DNA of 64,000 bases from Hysterangium stoloniferum (Eukaryota; Basidiomycota; Agaricomycetes; Hysterangiales; Hysterangiaceae): the NCBI GenBank assembly GCA_015178975.1, contig WHVD01000085.1, positions 186,001-250,000 of the forward strand. Reading direction: 5' to 3'. A model generated the notes under the pieces. The model worked only from the letters and a program-made list of their open reading frames with translations, made no database searches and was not told the origin of the DNA. Of this stretch, positions 11,030 through 22,079 are shown piece by piece. How positions within the stretch are numbered: the first letter of the stretch is position 1; every line of letters begins with the position of its first letter. The position numbers and the translations under genes were made by a program.

Positions 11030-11391
11030 TGTTGAAGACAAAAGGCACCGCATATATGTGGCAGGGTCAACATATTTGGGGACTGTCTGAATAACGGTGA
11101 TACCAGTGTGGTAACAACATGACCGGTCATCACGATCAGGCTCCACTCATCCACATGTCTCACATATGAGCACATGGTCCTTTTGTTTATGTAGAATATA
11201 TAAAGGGATAACCTACATAGCTTAACCTCAGTCCATTATACTTATACGAGACTGAGGTGAGCACAGAACAATCTTTTTTTCTCTTAGTATATGCGCTTAC
11301 TGTATACAATAGTTCATCTTAGGTACACATTATATTAGTCCGTTATACTTATACGAGACTGAGTTCATCTTAGGGACTATATATTTCAACA
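11030..11391 (+). repeat. 3' LTR of the copia element
   Basis: 362 bp, the same length as the 5' LTR, with about ten substitutions relative to it by eye. It ends at 11391 and is followed by the second copy of CTGGA. Confidence 0.93.
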
Positions 11392-11539
11392 CTGGACTCC
11401 CCAGGTTTCCTGTCTGTCAGCTTGAAGTTGGACACTGCAATCTTGCAAGGACACAACCTATAAGTTGAAGCCACATCCTTCTGGCATCTGTGGGTTTCTC
11501 TGGAAACCATTTGAGAAGCCAGAATTTACCCCTTAACAT
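11392..11539 (+). mobile_element. Ty3/gypsy LTR fragment, right part
   Basis: It continues the LTR begun at 5985-6095 and ends CCCCTTAACA at 11539, matching the LTR end seen in inverted form at 30048. From 11540 to 11700 there is only an A-rich stretch with AAAAT-type microsatellites near 11600-11670. Confidence 0.55.
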
Positions 11540-11937
11540 CATGTGATCATGCACACTACCACACACATCACTACATGTGATGTGTGACTTGTGACTAAAA
11601 AGAAAATAAGATAAAATAAAGCAAAACAGAACAAAACAATGCAAAATAAAATAAAATAAAATAAATATAATATCAGGAGACCCCTGACTTCACCCCCTCC
11701 TTAAGGCACATTGCCCTTAATGTGCTTTCCAGAGGTCAAGGTGGTTCCAGATTGGCCAGCAGTCTCTGTGAGGTTTATGGAAGGTCTGAAAGGTCTGGTG
11801 AATGTTAAGGCAGAAATTCTCCTGGGTGCAAAGGGAAATTGGTTATGGAAGTGGTCTACTAATTTTTTAGAACCTTTGAGATTATCAGCAGGTTACCATG
11901 TACTTTCTTCTTGAGGGTATCCCTTCTATTTCACCAA

Positions 11938-12058
11938 GTAATGTAAGTTTAAATTACTGGACCTTTGCTTGTTTTATTGTTGAAGCTCTGTGACACTATA
12001 GCATATATTGAGCTATCTAAGAGAATCCCCTGAATACATTACAGTTTCCTATGGTCCT
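11938..12058 (-). repeat. Short dispersed repeat, also present at 36409-36511
   Basis: On the minus strand this reads TGTAATGTATTCAGGGG and so on, matching about 105 bp at 36409-36511 (plus), including AGCTTCAACAATAAAA and CAAAGGTCCAGTAATTTAAA. It abuts the point where the gypsy reverse transcriptase frame at 12058 stops matching its family, so it marks an insertion or deletion junction. From 11700 to 11937 there are only decayed gypsy-like remnants. Confidence 0.6.
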
Positions 12059-14075
12059 GAACTAGCCTCAATGATCCATCCTTCTTTTAAAAAAAAAACA
12101 CTGGAGATGCCATGGGGGATTTGGAGGGTTGGATTCTGCCACTTTTAAGGTTCTCCTCTAGAAATGCATCTAACTCCTTTTGCTCGTGTGGTGCTAAGGG
12201 GTACAGCTTGCATCTGAAAGATTCTGAACCAGGTTTTAATTCAATAGCATGATCCCAGGGCTTCCTATCAGGTAGTCTATCAAAGGATTCTTTGGAAAAG
12301 ACCTCCCTAAACTGGTGATAACAACTAGGGACAAAATCCTCAAATATTTTCTTCTGGTCCTGTTTATGAGACCTCTTCTGCCAACTTCTGAGATACAGTA
12401 GAAGTGGAATTGACATCAGCTTGAGCATAAATAGTTGTAGCCCAGATCCTGTCATTGTCTTCAATCCCTGACTGGTCATCTTCCTCTTCCTCATCATCTT
12501 CAGTCTCAATGAAACTAAGGAGTTTCCTTTTAGATCTGCTGCCTTTCTCTGCCTCTTCCTCCTAATTCTCCCAATATCTACAGGACACTGAGATGGACAT
12601 CTGGTAAAGTGAACTTCTCCAATCCTCCAATTTATTTCTGGATTGTGTTGGTACAGCCAAGTGTGTCCAATGATAGCAGACTTATTCCCTAGATCACATA
12701 CAGCAAAGGTGGCTTTTTCTGTGTGGTTTTGGAATATCATTGTTAGATGTACTTCCTCTTGGATAGATCCCCCATGACCCAGTGTTCCACCAACACTGTA
12801 GACCAGAACAGCCCCAGGAAGTTTGACAGTATTAAGGTTATGATACTCCACAAATTTCTCATCCAGAAAAAGACCTGTGGCTCCAGAATCAAGGAGGGCT
12901 GTAACAGAGGTTATGTTATGGCCCCTGAATCGAGTGTCCTAAGGACAATTGGAAGGTGTGTAGAAGTTGTGGGATGAGTGCTTCTAATAAAAACATTTTG
13001 TGGGGGGATTTCTGAGGGAGATGTTGTTGACATGGGTTTTGCTTCAGTGTTTAAGAAGTCTGACTGAAATAGGGTAATATCTGGCAGACTATCTAGTATA
13101 CTAAATTTATTACTCCATTGGAACATGTCCTTCACCAATGGTGCCATCAAAAATCCTTTTTTTCTCCATTTCCTTCTTAAGTTCCTTTCTTATACATATA
13201 TGCCTTGATGGCATCATAATTCATGCTGTTAATGTCCATATTGGACCTGCACTGATTAGCTTTGTGCCCTGGTTTCCTACACCTGAAACAGACAATGGGT
13301 TTGACAGACTTCCAACCTGAGTCAACCTCCATGGGTACAACCTCAGACTGTTTGACACTCTGGGATGTTTGACTGGAGGGGACTAGGATTGTTACCCTGC
13401 TGAGGTGAGCTGGCCATTGGGACTTAGAGTGCAGGCCAGAATTATTCTTGCTAGCTTCTCTTTGGCTCCATTGCCTATCCAAATTTGTGGCCCAGTTCAA
13501 ACCTCCCTTTTAAGGTAGTAGGCATCTCTGGCAGGACATATATCCTGTCTACCAAGGCAGAATTGAGATATTGCTCAAATTTTTTAACGAGAGCATCCTC
13601 CTTGAATTGCCTAAACTTGGCAATATGTATACTCCTCAGCACTTTGTGAACCCTGTTTGAGTTGGTTCAACTTGTGTCTGGCTGTACTGGCAGGATTAGG
13701 GTCTCCAAATGTCTGCTTTGGCTCTTTGAGGAAATCATCCCAAGTAGAGTCAACAATCCCTTTGATGGAAAATTCCTTTACCTTGAGTTTGGCCCAAGGT
13801 TCAGCAGTTCCCTCTTTCATGTAAGATAGAGCAAAGATGATCCTGTCAGAGTCATCATTCATTCTCTTTCCATGAAAGTAAAGAGAGAGCTGGGTAAGAC
13901 AGGTATCTGTCCTCTGCTGAGAACCATCAAAAGGGTCTGGGATGGCTACTTTAAGAGTTTTGGCAGATGGGGTGGATAATGAGAGACTATCTAGAAGCTG
14001 CCACATCTGAATAACCTTCTGCTGCAGTTCTTCAATAGAAGGAGTAGGGGGTGGAGATAGGAGTATGGTGATCAA
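12058..14075 (-). mobile_element. Truncated Ty3/gypsy element: gag, protease and start of reverse transcriptase
   Basis: The minus strand encodes, in order: a retrotransposon capsid domain (13611-14075, with LTQLSLYFHGKRM and KPKQTFGDPNP-type motifs); a linker with zinc knuckle CFRCRKPGHKANQC (13177-13500, C-x2-C-x4-H-x4-C); a pepsin-like protease (LDSGATG near 12895, AIIGHTWL near 12680); and the start of reverse transcriptase (FREVFSKESFDRLPDRKPWD, SGRIQPSKSPMASPVFF, then KKDGSLRLVQDHRKL across a frame slip at an A-run near 12090). It ends abruptly at 12058, so palm, RNase H and integrase are missing. The pieces lie in several frames. It is a dead 5' fragment. Confidence 0.85.
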
Positions 14076-14269
14076 TGGTATCTGTTGTGAAGATCTATTC
14101 CTGGAAACTCCATGGAGTATTCCCCAGATATCACATCAGGTCCTGAATCATGTTCTGGACTCCTGTTAGGATCTGGAATCCGCCAGATCCCAACCCTCAT
14201 CCCTCAAGAACCCTTCACCCCAGTCCCCTGCCATCTATTCTGCCTCCATTTAGATGTGTTATCTTGTGC

Positions 14270-14513
14270 CCCAGAACCCATAGAATATCGTCCCGCTGAA
14301 ACCCTCCTACAAGAAGTTGACTGGCTACAACTTTTGGATTCCCCAACTGTATGGAGCGCAGAACAACGGAAGAAGATCATTGACGCGAGCATGAGGGAAA
14401 TATTCCGGATGAAGCGTCGAGAACGATGGAGCCGTATCGAACGTGGGCATGGTTTGTGTTATCGGGTTCCCGAAGACGACCAGCATGTGGCGTTAGTTCG
14501 AGGTTTCTAGCGT
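14270..14513 (+). pseudogene. RERWSC-module family, first-exon fragment 1
   Basis: The frame carries the family's N-terminal module: RPAETLLQEVDWLQLLDSP, SAEQRKKIIDASMREIFRMK, then RRERWSRIERGHGLCYR and PEDDQHVAL, ending in TAG. The start codon and the first residues (normally ETTLR...) are missing, and the open frame is extended upstream to 14112 only by retroelement-derived sequence. It is almost identical, in inverted orientation, to 16345-16612. The normally conserved Cys after RERWS is Arg here. No function is known to me. Confidence 0.6.
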
Positions 14514-15116
14514 TCATAAGAACTCTTTAGAATTATCGCACTGTGCGGTGTCAACTCACTAGACTATTATATGTGAATCCTGTGGTAGTCGACCTCCAGA
14601 AGGATAGGAAATTAGTGTAAGAAATTTGGAAAGTCAGTTCAGAGTATCCTGGAGGGTGCATGATTCAAGAAGTGAAGGGCCCGTTTCTAAAGGAGGGGAA
14701 GGAACGCGGGATATACTGTGAAAGCACAGCACAGAGGCTATATCTTGAAACCGCTGCCTGCACCATGGAACGACAGTATAGCCTCCTGCCGTAGATGTAC
14801 AGGAATGCACTGCAATTGCCACATTATGCGGTGACAGCTTGTCAAACTATTCATACCTGCCAGGTGTGTTTGCGCGGTAGACGATCTCATGAGGGGGAAG
14901 TAATGAGTGTAGAAAATAGTAAGAGAAATTAAGAGTATCCCGGAGTCTGTATCACTGAAGGAGTGTGAGTGGGTTTGCAAGTTATTTAAACGGAAGGGAT
15001 TAAACTTTGGATAACCTGTGTAAAGCACCGCCACAATGCTATCCCCGGAAATTCATTCCGCTCATAACTGCTCCTTAAAAGCGCAGCGCAGCATCCCGTT
15101 CCTCTGTCACCCCCCA

Positions 15117-15377
15117 ATGTCAACTTCAACTGAGACGACTCTGAGCAGCCCTGAGATCGTACGGGGTGAAAGCCTCCTACAAGACGTTGAGTGGCTACAA
15201 GCCTTGGTTCCCCCAACTGCATTGAGCGCAGACACAGCGTGCCTGTGTGCCATGGATGTCCAGGAAAGCTCGCCTACACTAAAATCTAGCGTTGAAGAGC
15301 TCGGAAGGGTACACATTATGCGGTGCCGGCTTATCAAATTATTCTCAGTGGCCATGTTTATTTTCGGCGGTAGATGA
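15117..15377 (+). pseudogene. RERWSC-module family, N-terminal fragment 2
   Basis: An ATG at 15117 opens MSTSTETTLSSPEIVRGESLL then QDVEWLQALVPPTALSAD, the family's conserved start. After about 42 codons the sequence switches to a copy of the upstream block, so the RERWSC core is missing. It shows that the true family start is the Met before [ST]-x-x-ETTL. Confidence 0.55.
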
Positions 15378-15615
15378 TCTAATGAGGTCAGGAATAAGTG
15401 TAAAAAATAGTAACGTAACTTGAGAGCATCCTGTTTGTACTATTGAAGAAGGATCAGTGGGCCTTCAAGTTGTTTAAAAGGAATGAATGCACTAGCGTGT
15501 ATCCTGTTCCTGTATGAGCACGGTCACAATGCTATACCTGAGAACCACTGTCCGGCTAAATGCAAATCAACAGCGTGGCATCCACTTCTGGTATGACCGC
15601 AGCCACTAACCACCA

Positions 15616-15872
15616 ATGACAACTTCAAACGAGACGACTCTGAGAAGCCAGGATATCGTCCCGCGGAAACCCTCCTACAAGAAGTTGAGTGACTACAACC
15701 CTTGGATTCCCTAACTGTATGGAGCTCAGAAGAACGGGAGAAACTCATTGACGCGGGGAAGAGGGAAATATTCAGGATGAAGCGTCGAGAACCGTGGCGC
15801 TGTATCGAGTATGAGAATGGCTTGTGTTATCGATTCCCGAAGACGGCCAGCATATGGCACTAGTTCTAGATT
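15616..15872 (+). pseudogene. RERWSC-module family, first-exon fragment 3
   Basis: It opens MTTSNETTLRSQDIV, then slips frame to GYRPAETLLQEVE, followed by TGA where other copies have Trp. It continues LQPLDSLTVWSSEEREKL, DAGKREIFRMKRREPWRCIE and NGLCYRFP before losing the DDQH segment. The frameshift and stop make it a dead copy. Confidence 0.55.
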
Positions 15873-16344
15873 TATAGCGCTTAAGAGCTCTTTTTAGAAT
15901 TATCGCACTGTGCAGTGTCAACTCACTAGATTGTTATGTGTGCATCCTGTGCTAGTCGACCGCCAGAAGGACAAGAAACTAGTGTAAGAAATTGGGAAAG
16001 TCATTTGAGAGTAGCCTGGAGGGTGCATGATTCAAGGAGGGTGAAGGGCCCGTTTCTAAAGGAGGGGAACGAACGCGGGATATACTGTGCAAGCACAGCA
16101 CCGAAGCTATATTTTGAAACCGGGTCTGCTTCTGCCTGCACCATAGAACCACAGTATAGCCTCCTGCCGTAGACGTACAGGAATGCACTGAACTTGCCAC
16201 ATTATGCGGTGACAGCTTGTCAAAATATTCATAGCCGCCATGTGTGTTTGGGTGGTAGACGATCTCACGAGGGGAAAGTAAAGAGTGTAGAAAATAGTAT
16301 AGATCTGCACATTTGTACTTACACCTCAGATCTGATATTGACCG

Positions 16345-16720
16345 CACAGTGCGATAATTCTAAAGAGTTCTTATGAACGCTAGAAACCTCGAACTAACGC
16401 CACATGCTGGTCGTCTTCGGGAACCCGATAACACAAACCATGCCCACGTTCGATACGGCTCCATCGTTCTCGACGCTTCATCCGGAATATTTCCCTCATG
16501 CTCGCGTCAATGATCTTCTTCCGTTGTTCTGCGCTCCATACAGTTGGGGAATCCAAAAGTTGTGGCCAGTCAACTTCTTGTAGGAGGGTTTCAGCGGGAT
16601 GATATTCTGGATCCTCAGAGTCGTCTCGTTTGAAGTTGTCGTTGGTGGTTAACGGTTGTGGTCATACCAGAAGGGGATGCTGCGCTGTTGATTTGTATTT
16701 AACCGGACAGTGGTTTTCAT
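16345..16720 (-). pseudogene. RERWSC-module family, inverted first-exon fragment 4
   Basis: The minus strand repeats 14276-14553 with very few changes (SEDPEYHPAETLLQEVDWPQ, then the same RRERWSRIERGHGLCYR block and TAG). The ATG of the ETTL start is mutated to ACG. The upstream block follows in inverted form near 16795-16865. With fragment 1 it forms an inverted pair about 1.8 kb apart. The small plus-strand frame at 16760-17047 is antisense to this upstream block and is not a gene. Confidence 0.6.
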
Positions 16721-17349
16721 GTATAGCATTCTGACTGTGCTCATACAGGACACACGCTATTGCATGCCTTCGTTTTAAACAACTCGAATGTCCACTTATC
16801 CTTCTTCAATAATATAGAGAGGATACTCAAGTTACTTTACTATTTTCTACACTTATTGCTGACCTTATTAGATCATCTACCGCAGAAGACAAACATGGCA
16901 ACTGAGAATAGTTTCGCAGGTCGGCTGTTAGAATATAGGGCTGTGCGAGCATGCACAAGGTGTTACACCGGCAATTTGCCACCTCATTGTTCCTTTGAGT
17001 TTAGCTTAGCCCTTTGTTGCCATCTATTGTTCTCAAGGCGTATATAAGTAGTATAGATTCCTTGTACTTACACTATCCGTTTGCCTCCTACGAGACAAAG
17101 AGGTCAAATGGAAATCGCATTAGTCTTGCTTCTGATTATTGTGGGCTTCCATATTTTATTTCAACATCGGCACTGTATAAGAAATGTGGACCTTTCCGAG
17201 TTCTTCAGTGGTAGATTTTATGGTAGTTGGGCTTTCCTTTAAACCCATGGCACAAAGGCATGCTGTGCTAAGTAACCTAAGTTGCTACCATGCTTGGTTT
17301 CCCTTTTTAAGCTCCACCATCATCTGCCGCCTTTGTCCCTTGCCACCAT

Positions 17350-17624
17350 TGTATTAAAAATAGTATGAATTGACTCTATTGCAATACACAATATACAAGG
17401 GTTTAATAAGCTTGTAATAAAAGTACTTGTTTCTCAATATCTTGTGTCAGTTAGTATAGCACCTCCTGACAATATAGGTTTGGTGCTCTGGGAGGTGCAT
17501 AGTGGTTCTGACACACATTAACCTCCAAATGCATGGTCCACAATTAGCATCTTCATATGAAAAGTTGCAATAATTGGTGGACTCCCCCTATAAAAAGGTG
17601 TGTTTCATCATCAAATTTAACACA
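17350..17624 (+). repeat. 275-bp LTR-like repeat, copy 1
   Basis: It is nearly identical to 39931-40205 in the same orientation, starts TGTATTAAAAATAG and ends AATTTAACACA, and has a CCCCTATAAAAAGG box near its 3' end. TG...CA-type ends and a TATA box suggest a solo LTR. Both copies are flanked by CATTG on each side, so this 5-mer may belong to the repeat rather than be a target duplication. From 17625 to 18460 I see no gene. Confidence 0.65.
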
Positions 17625-18465
17625 TTGTCTGAGTGGCTGGACCTCGATCCAGCTATGTCTAGCTATGTACTGCTTCTGTGCGAGTAGCCGTATGGTGGGG
17701 TAGAGGGACAGCGTTAGCTCTCCGTGTATGCGTGGGAAGACTCGCCGCTCGGGAGGCGGGTCTCATGCGTTTACAACTCTCGCATCTTAATCATTAAATT
17801 TTAATTTGGTAAAATAACTCTGAGACTAGTGAATGTTATATTAATTATTGTCTTCAAATTGGGGGTAAGGGCAGGTGGGTAAACCAATTAGAAAGATTTT
17901 AAGGAATGATAATGCGTCAAGAGCGCGAAATGCTCAAAGACCATAGCGACAGAGTCGTCGCAGGAAAAACAAAAGGATTGTGCGTCGTTACCACGCCGGG
18001 CTGGACGTTGAGTGCCAAACCACGGTATGCCAAGGATCGTGCGGCACTCGATACTAGGTATTGCTCAGCCTTCTCTTGAGTAATTTCTTTCCCGCCATCC
18101 CACTCTTTCCTGCTCCTTTACTGCCCTAAACCTCGTAGTTTAGATTGATTTTTCATGTATTTACTATTTAGTTTGGCATGCTGGTGGGGCTCGCTCATGT
18201 CCCCATTACCATGTTTTGTGCAATGGAACCTGCGGCCCCCGCATTCGCTTCCACTGGGGGTCCGGTATTTTTTGAGCTACTAATCATCTTATTTGAGTCC
18301 GGCGAAAGGGAGATATCAACAACTCGCGACCAAACGGTGCTGCGTGGCTACTGGAACATGAAGGGATGCGACCGGAAGGTATTTCGTCGCAGCAGTATGT
18401 ATTAACTTCTACAAGTATACACCCTTTCTATTTCAAACATCTCTGTCCCACAGGTATCATGTCGC

Positions 18466-19293
18466 CGTTTAGATACACGCGCCGCATCAAAATACTTGCT
18501 CACCGTGCTCGATGGGCCAGCTTACCCTCCTTGTCGTTGTCCGATATCATGAGGAACCAGTAGCAGAGGAAGAGCAGAGGCAGACGGTTGACGACACCGC
18601 GGATCACTCTTCATCTTAAGAAACCGTGCTGGAATCTCAAGGAGCCGAATTCAGCCAAATGTCGACAGGTTTCACCCACCCGCTTCCAGCGCCTGTTCAC
18701 GCCACAACGAGTACCCGTACCAGCAACCCGCTCTACCGCACTGGGGAGAAATCATCAGAAGGATCGTCGATTCTCGCGCCTCCCATCGATCTCACCCCCC
18801 GTGCCTCGGCATCGCGTTCTCCCGCGCCTTCTGACGTGCAACACGCCTCCGCTTCCTCCCGCAACGGCAGTCGCGCCCGTCCGTGGAGCGTTTCTCGTCC
18901 CTAGACTCCGCCTTTGGGTCGTTCACCATTTTCTCTCTGCAGCTCCGGCCGCCGCGGGGCCGTCGGTACCTCGTCGCTTTCCGGCGAGATTGTAGAAGAC
19001 CAGGGCCCGTCGGTGCTCCTTACGTCCCGCATTGACGGGGTCAAGTTCATCACGGAGGATCCGCCGCGGAGGATGCGCAGCCCTTATATCAAATGGACGA
19101 AGGAGGAGGATGATCTTCACGCAAAGGCGAGCTGGCTAAGCGACCGTTCTTTGTGCTGTAGGCTAAGTCAGGGTCGGGTTTCCGCTCTCTTTCTTGACAG
19201 ACGGTGGCTAAGCATGGACAGAAGTGGGATTTGGTGCAGAAGGAGTTGTCGTCGAGAGGGTATCATCAGGTGCGGCAGAGGTGGTTACGGTAG
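18466..19293 (+). pseudogene. SANT/Myb-domain gene, broken, with a GC-AG intron
   Basis: A Ser/Pro-rich low-complexity lead (18626-18901) is followed in the same frame, after a TAG at 18902, by SPYIKWTKEEDDLHAK, the first helix of a SANT/Myb repeat. Splicing from AAG|GCGAGC (19127) to GACAG|ACG (19200), a 74-nt GC-AG intron, joins TVAKHGQKWDLVQKEL and SSRGYHQVRQRWLR in phase 0, completing the repeat. A TAG at 19291 follows. Such proteins bind DNA or chromatin. At least two stops make it a pseudogene or fragment; the donor may itself be a mutated GT. Confidence 0.6.
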
Positions 19294-19559
19294 CTCGATG
19301 CGTATTTGGTTAATGTGTACTTGTCTGGATCTGAAGAAGGGAGTGCTACGTTTTGAAGGTGTAGTTATCCCGACAGCCAATTTCCAGCCATAGCATTGAC
19401 ATCTGTTGGTGCCTCCTTTCTAGAACCACTGTGGCCTACCTTGCAATATTATATGTACTTCATGGGAGGGTCTGAAAGCCTCATGTCTATATTCTCAGAA
19501 TTAAGGCGGTAAAAAGTGACTATATGCGGTCTTGAATTGGCTCAAACTATGTAGCTTTA

Positions 19560-20598
19560 CATGAATTAGCCAAATGGCGAGTCAAGTAAAGAGTAATAGT
19601 ACTATCCTTCCTCCTGGTTCGGATAATGTGTCGGTCCCAAACAGTCAGAAATATACTGAAGGAGAATGGTTTTTACTCTGCAACAAAGCAAAAGTGACCA
19701 TTGCTCAAAGCCATTCATTGTCAGAAGTGGCTCAAATTTGCCCAATATCATGAAAATTGGACTTTGGAGGACTGGAAGAGGGTGTTATGGTCAGATGAGA
19801 CAAGGATTAACAGGATTGGGTCAGATGGAAAGTCATATGTATGGAAACAAAGAGGAGAACCAGTGTCTGACAGGACTACAAGACTAACAGTCAAACATGG
19901 AGGAGGAAATAACCTCATGGTATGGGGTTGTATGGGTTGGAATAGAGTGGGAAAGCTCATAGAAGTCCAGGGGAGCATGGATGCTGAACAATACTGTCAA
20001 ATTTTGGAGCTGGAAGTAGTGGAAAGTTTTGAAAAGTTGGAAATGGAGGAGGCCAACCATTACTTTCAGCAGGACAATGATCCTAAATATACATCTCAGC
20101 AGGCAACAAAATAGTTTGAGGACAAGGAAATTCAAGTACTACCCTGGCCTCCCTAATTCCCTGATCTTAACCCTATAGAACATCTTTGGAAACACCTCAA
20201 ATGCCAACTCCAAAAATATAACACATCATCTAAGGGAATACATGAATTGTGGGAGAGAGTAGTGGAGGAGTGGAATGTAATCCAACCAGAAGTCTGCCAA
20301 TATCTAATAGAAAGTATGCCTAGAAGGATCAGGGTAGTTATAGAGGAAAAAGGGGCATATAAAGTACTAGAAGTAAAATAATCATAGGTCAAAAAACTGT
20401 CCCAATGAGTAGCTGTTTTGTTTTATTTATTATTCAATGGGTTTTGATTCAAGGCACATGAACCAAGGCTTACCTTCAAGCCATGATCCTATAGTACCTT
20501 TGATAATTTACTTATATTTTCTGCTTATGTCAGTAATCCATGCCAACCCAACCTTTTAAAAATGAGAAAACATTGGGACAGTTTTTTGAGCCACTGTA
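19560..20598 (+). pseudogene. Tc1/mariner-type transposase relic
   Basis: The frame at 19701-20114 continues after a TAG to 20382. It has the DDE transposase acids: WSDETRI (first Asp, near 19793), QQDNDPKYTS (second, near 20078) and FPDLNPIEHLWK (third motif, near 20158), plus the LMVWGCMGW segment typical of Tc1. The N-terminal DNA-binding part upstream is scrambled across frames. ACATTGGGACAGTTTTTTGA at 20569-20588 looks like the right terminal repeat; a reverse copy (AAAAAACTGTCCCAATG) lies internally at about 20392. No left end is found, so the element is 5'-truncated and inactive. Confidence 0.8.
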
Positions 20599-22079
20599 TA
20601 GAGGCCACAGGTGCTGAAATGCTAAGGGATGATACAGGTATATTGGCTGCCACAGGTGTCTGGAAAGTAATACTGCCTGTGAATCAATGGCTTGTGTTGG
20701 TTGATATGTTAGTATAACAGTAGATCTGGTAGGTTAGTGTAAATAAAGCATATATTAGCCAAATAGTGTTTTATTCTATAACTAATCTTTTGACTTGTTT
20801 ATAAATATATTTACTGTTTGATAAATAGTATAATATATATATAAACTAGCTAGAATTGAAGTCAAATCTAGTTTTCGAATCAGTGAATTGTTATTCATAT
20901 TTTAGCAATTCTTTTCACAGAAAAAGAACAGCTTGCAAATCAGATGGTGTGGAATGAATAGAACAAGAGCATCGAGAAACCAGCCATGGTACTCACAGAC
21001 CATGTATTCTAGTATATAGTTTGCCCCAGCTGAGGAGTGGATCCTCATCTGGAAGCCTAGCTATAGCATTGGTTTATGTACTTCACACCGCTCTACTCTT
21101 AAGTGGCATTTGCTCCTAGATAGAGAGTCCTCATGCTGTGCTCTCCCTTGCTACCAGATTATTTTAACAAGCCATGGCCGTCGTGCTGGTTGTCTCTTCC
21201 TGCAACTCAGTGGGAAGCTGTTGGTGTAAAATCGGCAGTGAACACTGAAACAATTGTGCAGTAGCATATGGGGAAGATTGAAGAAACTCTTGTCAACCAT
21301 GGAAATTTACTGCAGGACATGTGTGGTAAACACTTGATGGCTTCCTACTAGAAGTTTGATGGATCTGTGCTTGAAGTTTGAGAATGACTGCGTCCATTAC
21401 ACCTTGTAAAGTTTGAAGTTAGTTGCAGAACAATCTACCTTGTCCTTTTCCTGTTGTATGCTATTTACGCGCAAACGAGATATATCTTATTGGATCATCC
21501 AAGCGCAGCCAAGTGCGAAGATGCTTACTACAAGAAAACTTTGCCTATTTTTCTCTGGGAACAACTTACAAGAGAAATCAGAGACTATTCTGAATTATCT
21601 GAGGGTCATCTCGTGCGGGAGACCCCCTCGTCCCTGTCGTTTCGACATGGAAATGATTCTTCTTTAAATAATATATCATCTTGTACACAGCCACGCTGGT
21701 GATAACTTGGGCTTCAGATCCCACAATTCAGCTACACAGGGGCCCCATCAAACCATTGACGCTTTTCAAAGTGAATGAATGTTGACGCAAAGGGGTGGGT
21801 ATACTCGGTACACCGACGCGAACAAAAAGCGTTAACATTACTAAGCTACTATACAGAATTACGTAGTTTGGCATGGAGTATTCTAGGACCCACAAATGTC
21901 ATCGTATTGAGATTATACCCGAACGGCCATAACTTCAACAATGAAGCCGTAGAAAACCCTGATCAAACATTTACTCTTCTCATATCCCTGCGATTCCCCT
22001 TCATTAGGATTTCAAAACGCCTCAGAAGAGAGCCTCTGAAGGATGTCCACTTTCCAGCGAATAGTCATCAGTCACAGCT
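20599..22079. other. No confident gene; short retroelement traces
   Basis: 20600-20720 weakly resembles the protease-region sequence of the gypsy element near 28450-28590 (shared CAGGTGTCTGGAAAGT-like text). Small frames at 21454-21702 and 21775-22194 have no motif I recognise and no clear splice partners. Confidence 0.35.

Larger units (their letters stand above)
6096..11391 (+). mobile_element. Complete Ty1/copia LTR retrotransposon, nested, coding-defective
   Basis: The 5296-bp element has 362-bp LTRs (6096-6457 and 11030-11391) starting TGTTGAAG and ending TTCAACA. It is flanked by a perfect 5-bp target duplication, CTGGA, at 6091-6095 and 11392-11396. Domain order is gag, protease, integrase, reverse transcriptase, RNase H, the order that defines copia. 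By eye the LTRs differ at about ten of 362 positions, so insertion is not ancient, yet the coding frame is broken by three frameshifts (G10 run at 7277; near 8215; near 9270) and two stops (9448, 10420). It can only move, if at all, with proteins supplied by another copy. Confidence 0.95.
14560..16340 (+). repeat. Tandem copies of the RERWSC-family upstream block
   Basis: A non-coding block recognisable by GTGTAGAAAATAGTAA, then GAGTATCCTGGAG and GTGGGCC-like words occurs near 14615, 14905, 15395 and 15980, spaced by roughly 300-580 bp. A CACATTATGCGGTGACAGC-like word recurs near 14820, 15310 and 16200. Reverse-oriented copies precede the family genes at 61250, 48030 and 16830. Its repeated position 5' of first exons suggests promoter/5'-UTR sequence that was duplicated with the genes. 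Confidence 0.6.

Noticed and set aside
14112-14269. Upstream extension of the first family fragment into a 132-codon frame
   Set aside because: The first 50 or so codons come from the retroelement flank; the family homology starts only at about 14270.
17620-17770. Possible tRNA-like GC-rich segment
   Set aside because: I could not fold a cloverleaf with a proper acceptor stem and T-loop.
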